21,921 bases of DNA from DATKDU01 sp035512595 (lineage in GTDB: Bacteria > Planctomycetota > Planctomycetia > Pirellulales > Pirellulaceae): assembly GCA_035512595.1 (NCBI GenBank), contig DATKDU010000258.1, forward strand, positions 1 to 21,921, given 5' to 3'. Below, one piece after another: positions 8,463 through 14,884 of the stretch (position 1 is the stretch's first letter; every line of letters starts with the position of its first letter). Both the position numbers and the translations under genes were made by a program. The notes beneath the pieces are model-generated. The model worked only from the letters and a program-made list of their open reading frames with translations, made no database searches and was not told the origin of the DNA.

Positions 8463-8630
8463 CCACCGACCCTGGTCGGTGGTAAACAGATTGAGAGGCT
8501 AGAAGCGAAGCATTTACCTCCACATTCTCTTTCGCCTTCCGCCGCGAAGCGGCGGAAGGCGAAAGAAGGTGCTTTTTGGGATGCCGCTTGCTAGCCAGCC
8601 AGTCAATATCCCACCGACCAGGGTCGGTGG
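8463..8630. repeat. Large foldback element bounded by inverted 20-base palindromes
   Basis: Terminal units CCACCGACCCTGGTCGGTGG (8463-8482) and its exact reverse complement (8611-8630) are each near-palindromic. Inside, the arms continue to match imperfectly in inverted orientation (GATTGAGAGGCTAGAAGCG on the left against the complement of CGCTTGCTAGCCAGCCAGTC on the right), and the centre is an 18-bp hairpin at 8528-8566. No ORF lies inside. It fills the gap between the CRTAC1 gene and the second CGDYV gene. Confidence 0.8.
8528..8577 (+). terminator. Possible intrinsic terminator at the centre of the foldback element
   Basis: An 18-bp stem (8528-8545 with 8549-8566, loop GAA) is followed after six bases by five T residues (8573-8577). 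The position, 110 bases after the CRTAC1 stop, suits the end of the cytochrome/CRTAC1 operon. The gap between stem and T run is longer than ideal. Confidence 0.4.
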
Positions 8631-8666
8631 TGGGTTTGTTCTCGCTGACCGATTTCGAAGTACACA

Positions 8667-9113
8667 ATGATCACTGAGCCGTGCAACTCGAATCGACAGA
8701 AGGCCACGAAGTGGTCGGTGGTTCGCTGCTGCGCGCTGGTGATGGTGGCACTCGCCAGTGCTTTGGCCTGGCAAGATATGGCCGAAGCCTCCTGCGGCGA
8801 CTACGTTTTCGTGCGCGATGCCCAGGGGCGGCTGGTGCGGGCGGCCGATTTGGCGGCCGGCGGCCCGATGGCGGCCGATCATTCGGCAATGCCCTCGTCC
8901 GCCCCCTGCCACGGGCCGCAGTGCTCGCGCTTGCCCAGTGCGCCGCCGGCAGAACCGCTGGCGCCGAGTCGGTCTCTGAGTCCGCCTGAAGCGTTGCTTT
9001 CTCACCTGGGCGACCAGGATTCGTTCGCCGGTGGCGGCGGCTGGTCAACCGATCCTGAGCCGGCGCACCCCATTCATCATCCGGGGCGCATCTTCCGCCC
9101 GCCGCGCTCGTAG
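8667..9113 (+). CDS. Small secreted CGDYV/CHGPxC protein, copy B
   Basis: A 148-residue protein of unknown function, paralogous to the one at 2934-3353. The N-terminus is a signal peptide: basic NRQKATKW, hydrophobic VVRCCALVMVALASALAW, then QDMAEA before the mature start SCGDYV. Shared landmarks in the same order are CGDYV followed by an arginine three residues on, a Pro/Ala-rich stretch, PCHGPQC, further Pro-rich sequence, GGGGW and a C-terminal FRPP segment. The start ATG at 8667 has no strong Shine-Dalgarno; a later in-frame ATG within the hydrophobic core would leave no basic N-region, so it is less likely. It is not a clear lipoprotein because the residues before the cysteine do not fit a lipobox. 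It follows the foldback element and precedes the DUF1559 gene by 152 bases. Confidence 0.7.
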   Translation: MITEPCNSNRQKATKWSVVRCCALVMVALASALAWQDMAEASCGDYVFVRDAQGRLVRAADLAAGGPMAADHSAMPSSAPCHGPQCSRLPSAPPAEPLAPSRSLSPPEALLSHLGDQDSFAGGGGWSTDPEPAHPIHHPGRIFRPPRS

Positions 9114-9265
9114 GCATTCTTTGCGCATGCGGCCGGCGCGGCAGCGGCGACTCACGCCGCAGTCCGCCCGCCGCATTTCCAGCAATCCCAGGCCAGGTCG
9201 TGCGCTCATCCTGCGCAGGTCCTCCGTTCTCATTCTCCTTCATCTTTGTTTTCAGGAACCTTGTC

Positions 9266-10228
9266 ATGACTCGTAAGCGCAAAGCGGGCTTTACGCTCGT
9301 CGAGCTGCTGGTGGTGATCGCCATCATCGGCATCCTCGTGTCGCTGCTCCTGCCGGCGGTGCAGTTCGCCCGCGAAGCAGCCCGCCGCATGCAGTGCGGC
9401 AGCAACATGCGGCAGATGGCCGTGGCCCTGCACAATTATCACGATACGCTCCGCGTCTTTCCTCCGGGGCGGACCAATCGCAGCTTTTCGACGCACGCCC
9501 TCATTCTTCCCCAGCTCGAGCAGGAGCCGATTTGGAACAGGATCAATTTCAACGTGAGCGTCAATCATTCCAGCAACGCGCTGGCTCGCGGAACGGTGAT
9601 TCCGGTCTTCACCTGCCCCTCCGACGCGCAAAGCTCGGCGCCCGTCGGCCTCGCCCCGACCAACTATCGCGTCAACCAGGGGAGCGGCATTCTGTGGGGC
9701 AATCCCCCCACCAATCCCAGCAACGTGAACTACGGCATGCCGGCCCCCAACGGCGTCTTCTTCCTCAATAGCGGCACGACGATGGCCGAGATTCAGGACG
9801 GCACCAGCAACACGGCCATGCTGTCGGAGCACGTCAAGGGGGACCACAACAACGGCGCGTGGCACAAAGGGGATACGTTCCTGCCGGGGACGCATCCCGC
9901 CAATGCGGACGAAGCGCTAGTGCAGTGTAACGCGATCGACATCACCAACCTCGCCTACCAGGGGAACTCAGCGATCGGCGCGCCGTGGCTGCGAGGCTAT
10001 CACTCGACGACGATCTACTACCACGTCCTGCCCCCCAACGGCCGCTCGTGCATGTTCCCGCCGGGGCGCATCGCCACGACGGCCTCCAGCGGCCATCCCA
10101 AGGGGATCAACCTTGCGCTGTGCGACGCCTCGGTGCGGTTCGTCTCCGACAGCATCGATCTGAACGTCTGGCGGGGCATGGGGACGCGCGAAGGGGGGGA
10201 AACGCTGGGCGATTGGATCGTTCGCTGA
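9266..10228 (+). CDS. DUF1559 prepilin-like protein (type II pseudopilin N-terminus)
   Basis: A 320-residue protein. The ATG at 9266 has AGGA at 9254-9257. Residues 1-8 (MTRKRKAG) are a basic leader; the prepilin-peptidase site lies between G8 and F9, and the mature start FTLVE carries the conserved Glu at position +5, followed by a hydrophobic helix (LLVVIAIIGILVSLLLPAV). The family hallmark AREAARRMQCGSNMRQMAVALHNYHD segment follows at 36-60, and the C-terminus has GINLALCDASVRFVSDSI. DUF1559 proteins are strongly expanded in planctomycetes, where dozens to hundreds of copies per genome are known; they are presumed secreted or surface filament-like subunits processed by a prepilin peptidase. 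The next gene is a small lipoprotein, a pairing often seen with DUF1559 genes. Confidence 0.95.
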   Translation: MTRKRKAGFTLVELLVVIAIIGILVSLLLPAVQFAREAARRMQCGSNMRQMAVALHNYHDTLRVFPPGRTNRSFSTHALILPQLEQEPIWNRINFNVSVNHSSNALARGTVIPVFTCPSDAQSSAPVGLAPTNYRVNQGSGILWGNPPTNPSNVNYGMPAPNGVFFLNSGTTMAEIQDGTSNTAMLSEHVKGDHNNGAWHKGDTFLPGTHPANADEALVQCNAIDITNLAYQGNSAIGAPWLRGYHSTTIYYHVLPPNGRSCMFPPGRIATTASSGHPKGINLALCDASVRFVSDSIDLNVWRGMGTREGGETLGDWIVR

Positions 10229-10268
10229 TTCACGACTCATTACCATTTTTCGATTCAGGAACCCAAAC

Positions 10269-10679
10269 ATGACTCTTCACTTGCTCGAGCGACGCGCGAT
10301 CCGCGGCGGCTGCCTGGCGGCCGTGACGCTCCTGTTGCTAACCGGCTGCGGCGAGCGAAACGTCGCCATGCCGCCGCCGGCCGATGCCAACGTGGCTCGT
10401 CAAGCGCTGGAAAGAGCGCTGGCGCAGTGGCAGGCCGGCCAAACGGCCGAGATGCTCGCGGCGGCCGAGCCCAAGACCTACGTCAACGACTACGACTGGC
10501 GGGACGGCCGCAAGCTCAAGCAGTTTGCGGTGGCGGGGCCGGCAGAAGAAGTGGGGCTGCAAGTCCGCGTGCCGGTCGCGCTCGAGCTGGAGCACCCTTC
10601 CGGTCAAGTCGTCCGCAGCCAGGTCTCCTACAGCATCTCGACCACGCCGGTCGTGAGCATTGTCCGCGATGATCCGTAA
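10269..10679 (+). CDS. Small lipoprotein following the DUF1559 gene
   Basis: A 136-residue protein with a lipoprotein signal: hydrophobic CLAAVTLLLL then lipobox LTGC with C27 as the lipidated residue. The mature part has a helical segment (ARQALERALAQWQAGQTAEML, about 44-64) followed by a beta-rich region ending VVSIVRDDP. AGGA at 10257-10260 sits eight bases before the ATG. It lies 40 bases after the DUF1559 gene, and small lipoproteins in this position are typical of planctomycete DUF1559 loci, so a joint role at the cell surface is plausible. No enzymatic motif is visible. Its stop codon is followed within five bases by a palindromic repeat. Confidence 0.85.
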   Translation: MTLHLLERRAIRGGCLAAVTLLLLTGCGERNVAMPPPADANVARQALERALAQWQAGQTAEMLAAAEPKTYVNDYDWRDGRKLKQFAVAGPAEEVGLQVRVPVALELEHPSGQVVRSQVSYSISTTPVVSIVRDDP

Positions 10680-10683
10680 CGTA

Positions 10684-10706
10684 GGGCACTCGCTCCGCGA
10701 GTGCCC
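10684..10706. repeat. Palindromic repeat, ACTCGC family, downstream of lipoprotein gene
   Basis: GGGCACTCGC and GCGAGTGCCC form a perfect 10-bp stem around a TCC loop. The central 15 bases (10688-10702) are identical to the unit at 6450-6464 inside the cytochrome gene. It begins five bases after the lipoprotein stop codon. Confidence 0.85.
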
Positions 10707-10721
10707 CAAGCGACCAAAACG

Positions 10722-10772
10722 GGCGTCCCCGAGGCGGCGGCACGTAACCTCCCGCCGCCGTCCCGGGACGCC
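10722..10772. repeat. Two-tier GC-rich hairpin between lipoprotein and AhpD-like genes
   Basis: Outer arms GGCGTCCC (10722-10729) and GGGACGCC (10765-10772) enclose inner arms GGCGGCGG (10733-10740) and CCGCCGCC (10752-10759). No T run follows, so it is not a canonical terminator. It could attenuate transcription, protect mRNA ends or be a further repeat element. Confidence 0.65.
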
Positions 10773-10817
10773 TGATTTGACACTTTCATCCATCACCTTT
10801 TCCAACAGGACCCAACC

Positions 10818-12224
10818 ATGCGCTGGACACTTGCAGCCGGCCTGGGGCTCGCTCTGCTCTGCCCCTATGACGCCGATGCCGACGAGGCTGCCTCGGCACC
10901 CTTGCCCACTCCCCTCACGCGCCCCGAGATGAAGCAGGCCCTCGAGGATCTCAAGGAGCGCAAGACCCGCATCTCGCTCCCGGAGCTGACCGAGGAAGAC
11001 AAAGCGAAGCTCGGCGACCGTGCCGACAGTTACGAAGGCCGCCTGCGGTACCACTACCTGCCCGGGGGCGAGGAGCCGCGCGGCGGCAGCCGCGCCGGCC
11101 GCGGCGGAGGAGGATTCTCGCGCCAGTCCGACCCCGAGATGACCCTCAGCTACGAGTTCAAGACGATGCTCTTCTGGATCGTCTCGCGGACCAACAACTG
11201 CCTCTACTGACTGGGGCATCAGGAAACGAAGCTGGCGGTCGCCGGCTTAAGTGAGGACCAGATCGCAGCACTCGATTCGGAATGGGCCACGTATAGCGAA
11301 GCGGAGCAGGCGGCATTCGCTCTGGCACGCAAGTTGTCGTACGAGCCGCACAGGATCAGCGACGAGGATATCGAAGGGCTCCACAAGCATTACACCGACC
11401 TGCAAATCCTGGAAATGATCATCTCCGTGGCGGGAAACAATTCGACCAACCGCTGGAAGGAAGGGGCCGGCATTCCGCAGGGTCGCAGCAGCGCGAACTT
11501 CGCCCGCCGTGGCGAGCAGCCGATTCCTGAGGGACGAGTCCTGCCGATCGAGACCTACCTGACCCCCACGTCGGACCGCTATGCCTCGCGGATCACCTCG
11601 ACGGCGCCGCTGGTCAGCGACGGTGCGGGGCAGCCGACGCGGCTGACCGTCCAGAAGCGGCCGCCGCTGGAGCCGCGCGAAGAAGTCGAGCAGGCGCTGG
11701 CCGCTTGCCGGAAGCGGACGGCGCGGCTGCCGCTGGTAGACGAGGCAAAGGCGAAGGAAGTCGCCGCCGAAGCCTGGCCGCACGAGCGAGTGCCGCAGTG
11801 GGTGCGGCTCTTGGCGAACTTCTCCCGCGAGGGGAAGAGCCGGATCAACACTTTGCGGCGGGGCGACGACGAAGGGGATCTCAGTCCGCTGCTCAAGGCG
11901 CAGGTGAGCTGGATCATCGCGCGGCAGGATCGGGCCTGGTATGCCGTCGGCTTGGCGCAGCGGCGGCTGCGCGAGCTGGGCTGTTCGGACGACCAGATCT
12001 ACGCGCTCGACGGGGACTGGCAGGAGTTCACGCCGGCCGAGCGGACGCAGTTCCGCCTGGCCCGCCACCTGGCCGCCTCGCCGATCGTGCTTTCCGACGG
12101 CGACGTGGCCGAGGCTCTCCGGCAGACTTCGCCGCGCGACGTGGTGCAGCTCGTCACCTACACCACGGGACGATCGTTTTTCGACCGTGTGACCGAAGCG
12201 GCCGGGTTGCAGCTCGAGCGGTAG
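10818..12224 (+). CDS. Exported AhpD/carboxymuconolactone-decarboxylase-like protein, probable selenoprotein (CxxU)
   Basis: One 469-codon reading frame with a single internal UGA at 11208-11210. The ATG at 10818 has AGGA at 10807-10810. Residues 1-21 form a signal peptide; 35-100 are helical then Gly/Arg-rich. The first CMD domain (about 103-215) has VSRTNNC128-L-Y-U131-LGHQE, so UGA replaces the second cysteine of the redox CxxC that drives peroxidase and thiol chemistry in AhpD relatives. Downstream residues (KLAVAGLSEDQIAALD, then NSTNRWKEG) continue the family in the same frame. A second CMD-like domain (about 359-460) keeps the fold landmarks but has RAWYAVGLAQ instead of the cysteine motif, so it is probably structural. 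A hairpin after the UGA supports selenocysteine insertion. The alternative, a nonsense mutation or base error in a TGC/TGT codon, would leave a truncated 130-residue product. Third gene of the DUF1559 cluster. Confidence 0.8.
11208..11261 (+). promoter_or_regulatory. Candidate bacterial SECIS element
   Basis: The UGA is followed by a foldable region. Lower stem CUGG (11211-11214) pairs with CCAG (11258-11261), middle UCA (11219-11221) with UGA (11252-11254), and the upper stem AAGCUGGC (11229-11236) with GCCGGCUU (11241-11248), one G-U pair included. The apical loop is GGUC (11237-11240), 26 bases after the UGA. Known bacterial SECIS hairpins place the loop about 16-37 bases after UGA and need a G in the first two loop positions; both hold here. 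Confidence 0.7.
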
Positions 12225-12244
12225 GACAGGTTTCCAACCTGTCC
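12224..12244. repeat. Palindromic repeat, ACAGGTT family, copy 2
   Basis: GGACAGGTT and AACCTGTCC form a 9-bp stem around TCC. Its first base is the last base of the TAG stop codon of the AhpD-like gene. It matches the copy at 3485-3503. Confidence 0.8.
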
Positions 12245-12284
12245 CGAGTCATCATCGACTTTGGACGTTGGACTATCGAGCCAA

Positions 12285-12358
12285 GCGGCGGACAGGTGTC
12301 GGCAGGGGATCAGCCTCACCCCAGTGATTCCCGGCGATCTGTCCGCCGCCCTTTTTTT
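12285..12358 (+). terminator. Strong rho-independent terminator after the AhpD-like gene
   Basis: GCGGCGGACAG (12285-12295) pairs perfectly over 11 bp with CTGTCCGCCGC (12339-12349), enclosing further complementary segments such as GGGG and CCCC, and is followed by CC and seven T residues (12352-12358). It lies 60 bases after the stop codon at 12222-12224 and so closes the transcription unit that includes the probable selenoprotein. A terminator here, and none after the UGA, fits one long gene. Confidence 0.8.
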
Positions 12359-12421
12359 GTCGTAGAACGGTGGTGATTGCAATGTTTAAGCCACCCTTGA
12401 TCCCAACCTACCATCCGTTCC

Positions 12422-13864
12422 ATGACTCCCATCCGTCTCATTGCCGCTCTAGCACTCACCGCGCTTCTCATTAGCCCCTGCCTCTCTGCCGACCCCGCTC
12501 CGCCACAGCTCAACGTCCTGTTCCTCATGGCGGACGATCTCAACTGCGATCTCAAGTGCTATGGTCATCCGCGAGTTCAGTCGCCGCACATCGACGCCCT
12601 GGCCGCCCGCGGCATTCGCTTCGACCGGGCCTATTGCCAGTTTCCGCTGTGCAGCCCCAGCCGCACGTCGCTCTTGACCGGCCGCCGCCCGAACGCCACC
12701 CAGATTCACACCAACCCCCGCGCCGGCCGCTTCTCCACCGACTACACCGGCACGCCCCACTTCCGCGAGTTCATTCCCGACACCGTCACGCTCCCCGAGT
12801 TGTTCAGGAGCAGTGGCTACTTCACGGCCCGCATCGGCAAGCTCTATCACTATGGCGTGCCGGGGCAGATCGGCACCAGCGGGCTCGACGATCTCAAATC
12901 GTGGGAGTTCGTCGTCAATCCGGCCGGCCGCGACAAGGCGGAGGAAAACCGCATCTTCACCCTCACGCCGGGCAGCTACGGCGGCACGCTGTCGTGGCTC
13001 GCCGCCGACGGCATCGACGAGGAGCAGACCGACGGACTCGGTGCGACCGCCGCCATCAGCCTGCTGGAGCAGCACAAGGACCAGCCGTTCTTCCTGGCCG
13101 TCGGCTTCTATCGGCCGCACACGCCCTACGTCGCCCCGCGGAAATACTTCGAGCGCTATCCGACCGACGGGATCACGCTGCCGCAGCTTTCGGCCGAGGA
13201 CCAAAGCCGCATGCCGGCGGCGGCGTATGCCAGCGCCAAGGCGGAGCAGGAAACGATGAGCGACGCCCAGCGGAAGGAAGCCATCCAGGCGTATCACGCG
13301 TCGATCACGTTCATGGACGCCCAGGTCGGCCGCGTGCTCTCGGCACTCGACCGGCTGAAGCTGGCCGACAAAACGATCGTCGTTTTCACCAGCGACCACG
13401 GTTATCACCTCTACGAGCACGGCCTGTGGCAGAAGATGAGCCTGTTTGAGAACTCGGCCCGAGTGCCGCTGATCGTATCGGTCCCCGGCGCGGCCCAGGC
13501 TGGCAAGTCCACAACGTCACTGGCGGAGCTGGTCGATTTGTACCCGACGCTTGCCGACTTGTGCGGCCTGAAGGCGCCGGACTATCTGGGGGGCGTCAGC
13601 TTGCGGCCGGTCCTCGACGATCCGGCGAAGTCAGTGAAGGACGCCGCCTTCACGCAGCTTCGCCGCGGCAATTTCGACGGCTACAGCGTCCGCACCGATA
13701 ACTGGCGCTACACCCTCTGGGATGGAGGCCAAAAAGGGGAACAGCTCTACGACATGCAGGCCGATTCCGGCGAGACCAAAAACCTGGCCGCCGAGGAGCA
13801 GCACGCGTCCCTGGTCGCAGAGTTAAGGGAGCGAATCGCCAAGATTGCGGGGAAGATTCCCTAG
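12422..13864 (+). CDS. Exported sulfatase, iduronate-2-sulfatase-like
   Basis: A 480-residue type I sulfatase with a signal peptide (about 1-23, cleavage near SPCLSA). Active-site landmarks are in order: NVLFLMADDLN with metal-binding D38/D39, CSPSR at 77-81 (C77 is converted to formylglycine by the sulfatase-maturating enzyme), LLTGRRP, GYFTARIGKLYH, GFYRPHTPY with H233, TSDHGYHLYEHG with D325/H326, and K338 shortly after. The ADDLN start and the RPHTPY segment resemble iduronate-2-sulfatase and its bacterial relatives, so a sulfated polysaccharide substrate is likely, although its identity is unknown. Planctomycetes are known for large sulfatase repertoires. The gene starts 64 bases after the terminator of the preceding cluster, so it is probably an independent unit. 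No N-terminal extension or truncation is seen; the length is usual for the family. Confidence 0.95.
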   Translation: MTPIRLIAALALTALLISPCLSADPAPPQLNVLFLMADDLNCDLKCYGHPRVQSPHIDALAARGIRFDRAYCQFPLCSPSRTSLLTGRRPNATQIHTNPRAGRFSTDYTGTPHFREFIPDTVTLPELFRSSGYFTARIGKLYHYGVPGQIGTSGLDDLKSWEFVVNPAGRDKAEENRIFTLTPGSYGGTLSWLAADGIDEEQTDGLGATAAISLLEQHKDQPFFLAVGFYRPHTPYVAPRKYFERYPTDGITLPQLSAEDQSRMPAAAYASAKAEQETMSDAQRKEAIQAYHASITFMDAQVGRVLSALDRLKLADKTIVVFTSDHGYHLYEHGLWQKMSLFENSARVPLIVSVPGAAQAGKSTTSLAELVDLYPTLADLCGLKAPDYLGGVSLRPVLDDPAKSVKDAAFTQLRRGNFDGYSVRTDNWRYTLWDGGQKGEQLYDMQADSGETKNLAAEEQHASLVAELRERIAKIAGKIP

Positions 13865-14084
13865 CCCCAGCGGTGCAGGGGCCGGCGGCTCCATTTCAGC
13901 TTTTGCAGGGTTCGGGAGCTGGATTGGGTGGTTTGGGGCGACGATTGAAGGGGTTGCCGGGGCGCGTGCGAATGTGTTTCGACAGGCGGTCGTCATCACT
14001 CACGTGACGAGGTGACAAATGGTCGCCACTTCCTGGCATGCCCATTGCTCTTAGCATTACGGTCTGGCCGAACTCGGAGGGACC

Positions 14085-14288
14085 ATGCTCGATAGACGCG
14101 AGATTGATCAAATCATGGTCGCTATTCGGGAATGCGTGAAAGAATGCCAGGACGCGGCTAACAAGCGTGAGGCGATCGAAAAATACCTGAACCGGCTGCG
14201 GCGACGCGGCTGGCCAGAGTCGCGAGTAAATGAAGTCGCAGAACGCGTGGCCTATCTGCTGACCGGGGAAAACCCGCTGGCAGAATGA
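14085..14288 (+). CDS. Small helical protein of unknown function
   Basis: A 67-residue protein. It has a good ribosome site (GGAGGG at 14076-14081) just before the ATG. The sequence is charged and helical: LDRREIDQIMVAIRECVKECQDAANKREAIEKYLNRLRRRG, then a second helix WPESRVNEVAERVAYLLTGE, and no membrane segment. The two cysteines are four residues apart within a helix (CVKEC). I do not recognise the family. A longer frame on the opposite strand (13896-14309) has no comparable start signal and reads as low-complexity. The gene is flanked by 220 bases of non-coding DNA on the left and faces the small minus-strand gene ending at 14363. Confidence 0.6.
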   Translation: MLDRREIDQIMVAIRECVKECQDAANKREAIEKYLNRLRRRGWPESRVNEVAERVAYLLTGENPLAE

Positions 14289-14320
14289 CGCGACAGGTTT
14301 GGCCATCACGCCCGGTTGCG

Positions 14321-14373
14321 TACCTGCCCCAGGTAGTGGGGTCTTTAGAGTGACACCTTAGGTCACTCGCCCC
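14321..14373. repeat. Hairpins between two convergent small genes
   Basis: TACCT/AGGTA (14321-14335) is followed by GAGTGAC (14348-14354) and GTCACTC (14362-14368), with GGGG (14338-14341) and CCCC (14370-14373) extending the second stem. The structure overlaps the stop codon of the minus-strand gene. It may serve as a two-way transcription stop, but there is no T run. Confidence 0.4.
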
Positions 14374-14566
14374 GGCTCAACTCATCAAAGCTGACCTTCA
14401 GGCCGCGCCCTTGCGCCCAACCCCGCACCGCTTCCTGCATTTCTCCGTTCGTGTCGGGGTGGTGCGTCAACTCCCACAGTTCGGCATATTGCTCGGCATT
14501 TAGCGCCGGGGAGAAGGCCATGTAGACGGTGCCGTCGCGCGTTAAGAGATTCAGGACCGTTTGCAT
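14363..14566 (-). CDS. Small hypothetical protein
   Basis: A 67-residue protein from the ATG at 14566. That start is chosen because AAGGTG lies five bases upstream on the minus strand; the open frame extends 22 codons further but without a better signal. The sequence (MQTVLNLLTRDGTVYMAFSP, then AEQYAELWELTHHPDTNGEM) reads as a beta-hairpin followed by helices, ending in an acidic tail. No family is recognised and there is no signal peptide or membrane helix. It is convergent with the small helical gene at 14085-14288 and divergent from the SHD1 gene, with a 318-base non-coding gap to the latter. It is probably real because of the ribosome site and the balanced composition. Confidence 0.5.
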   Translation of the reverse strand: MQTVLNLLTRDGTVYMAFSPALNAEQYAELWELTHHPDTNGEMQEAVRGWAQGRGLKVSFDELSRGE

Positions 14567-14884
14567 GGGCTCACCTTCCGCCGCTGGGTGATTCAGGGCG
14601 GGGACCAGAGTGGTGAGCGCCACGAACGCCACAGAGAGGGCGCATCATCCCATGCCAGCGGCCAAATGCAAGCGAATTGCGGTAAACCACCGCGGCGGTT
14701 GGTGATGACGGTGTTTGATTTGGGTGCCACCTCCCTGAAAGAGCTGTGGCTGCCGCCAGTGCGGCGGGGCGAACACGGGCAGCCGAGCAGCAACCTTCGG
14801 CAATCGAATTTGACAGAAACCGCCGGAACGTTCACACTAAGGATTCCATGGCTCTCCGTCCATGAGCCATTTTGGAGTGCGGTT
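14567..14884. other. Non-coding gap between divergent genes
   Basis: This 318-base stretch separates the starts of the minus-strand small gene and the SHD1 gene. An open plus-strand frame runs through it in phase with the SHD1 protein, but it has no ribosome site and no protein-like composition. A perfect TTGACA hexamer lies at 14810-14815. I see no RNA gene or repeat. Confidence 0.5.
14810..14838 (+). promoter_or_regulatory. Weak candidate sigma-70 promoter for the SHD1 gene
   Basis: A perfect -35 hexamer TTGACA (14810-14815) is followed after 17 bases by CACACT, a poor -10. It lies about 50 bases before the SHD1 start. The weak -10 keeps this speculative. Confidence 0.2.

Noticed and set aside
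11208..11210. UGA read as the end of a 130-residue gene followed by a separate gene starting near 11334.
   Set aside because: The frame and family similarity continue directly after the UGA, there is no ribosome site or good start before 11334, and splitting would cut a single CMD domain through its active site. A true pseudogene remains the only serious alternative.
13896..14309. 137-codon minus-strand open frame over the small helical gene.
   Set aside because: No ribosome site, and the plus-strand gene has a strong one; composition looks random.
14561..14884. N-terminal extension of the SHD1 protein by 108 codons.
   Set aside because: It would bury the signal peptide, and it has no ribosome site; ATG 14885 has GGAG at the right distance.
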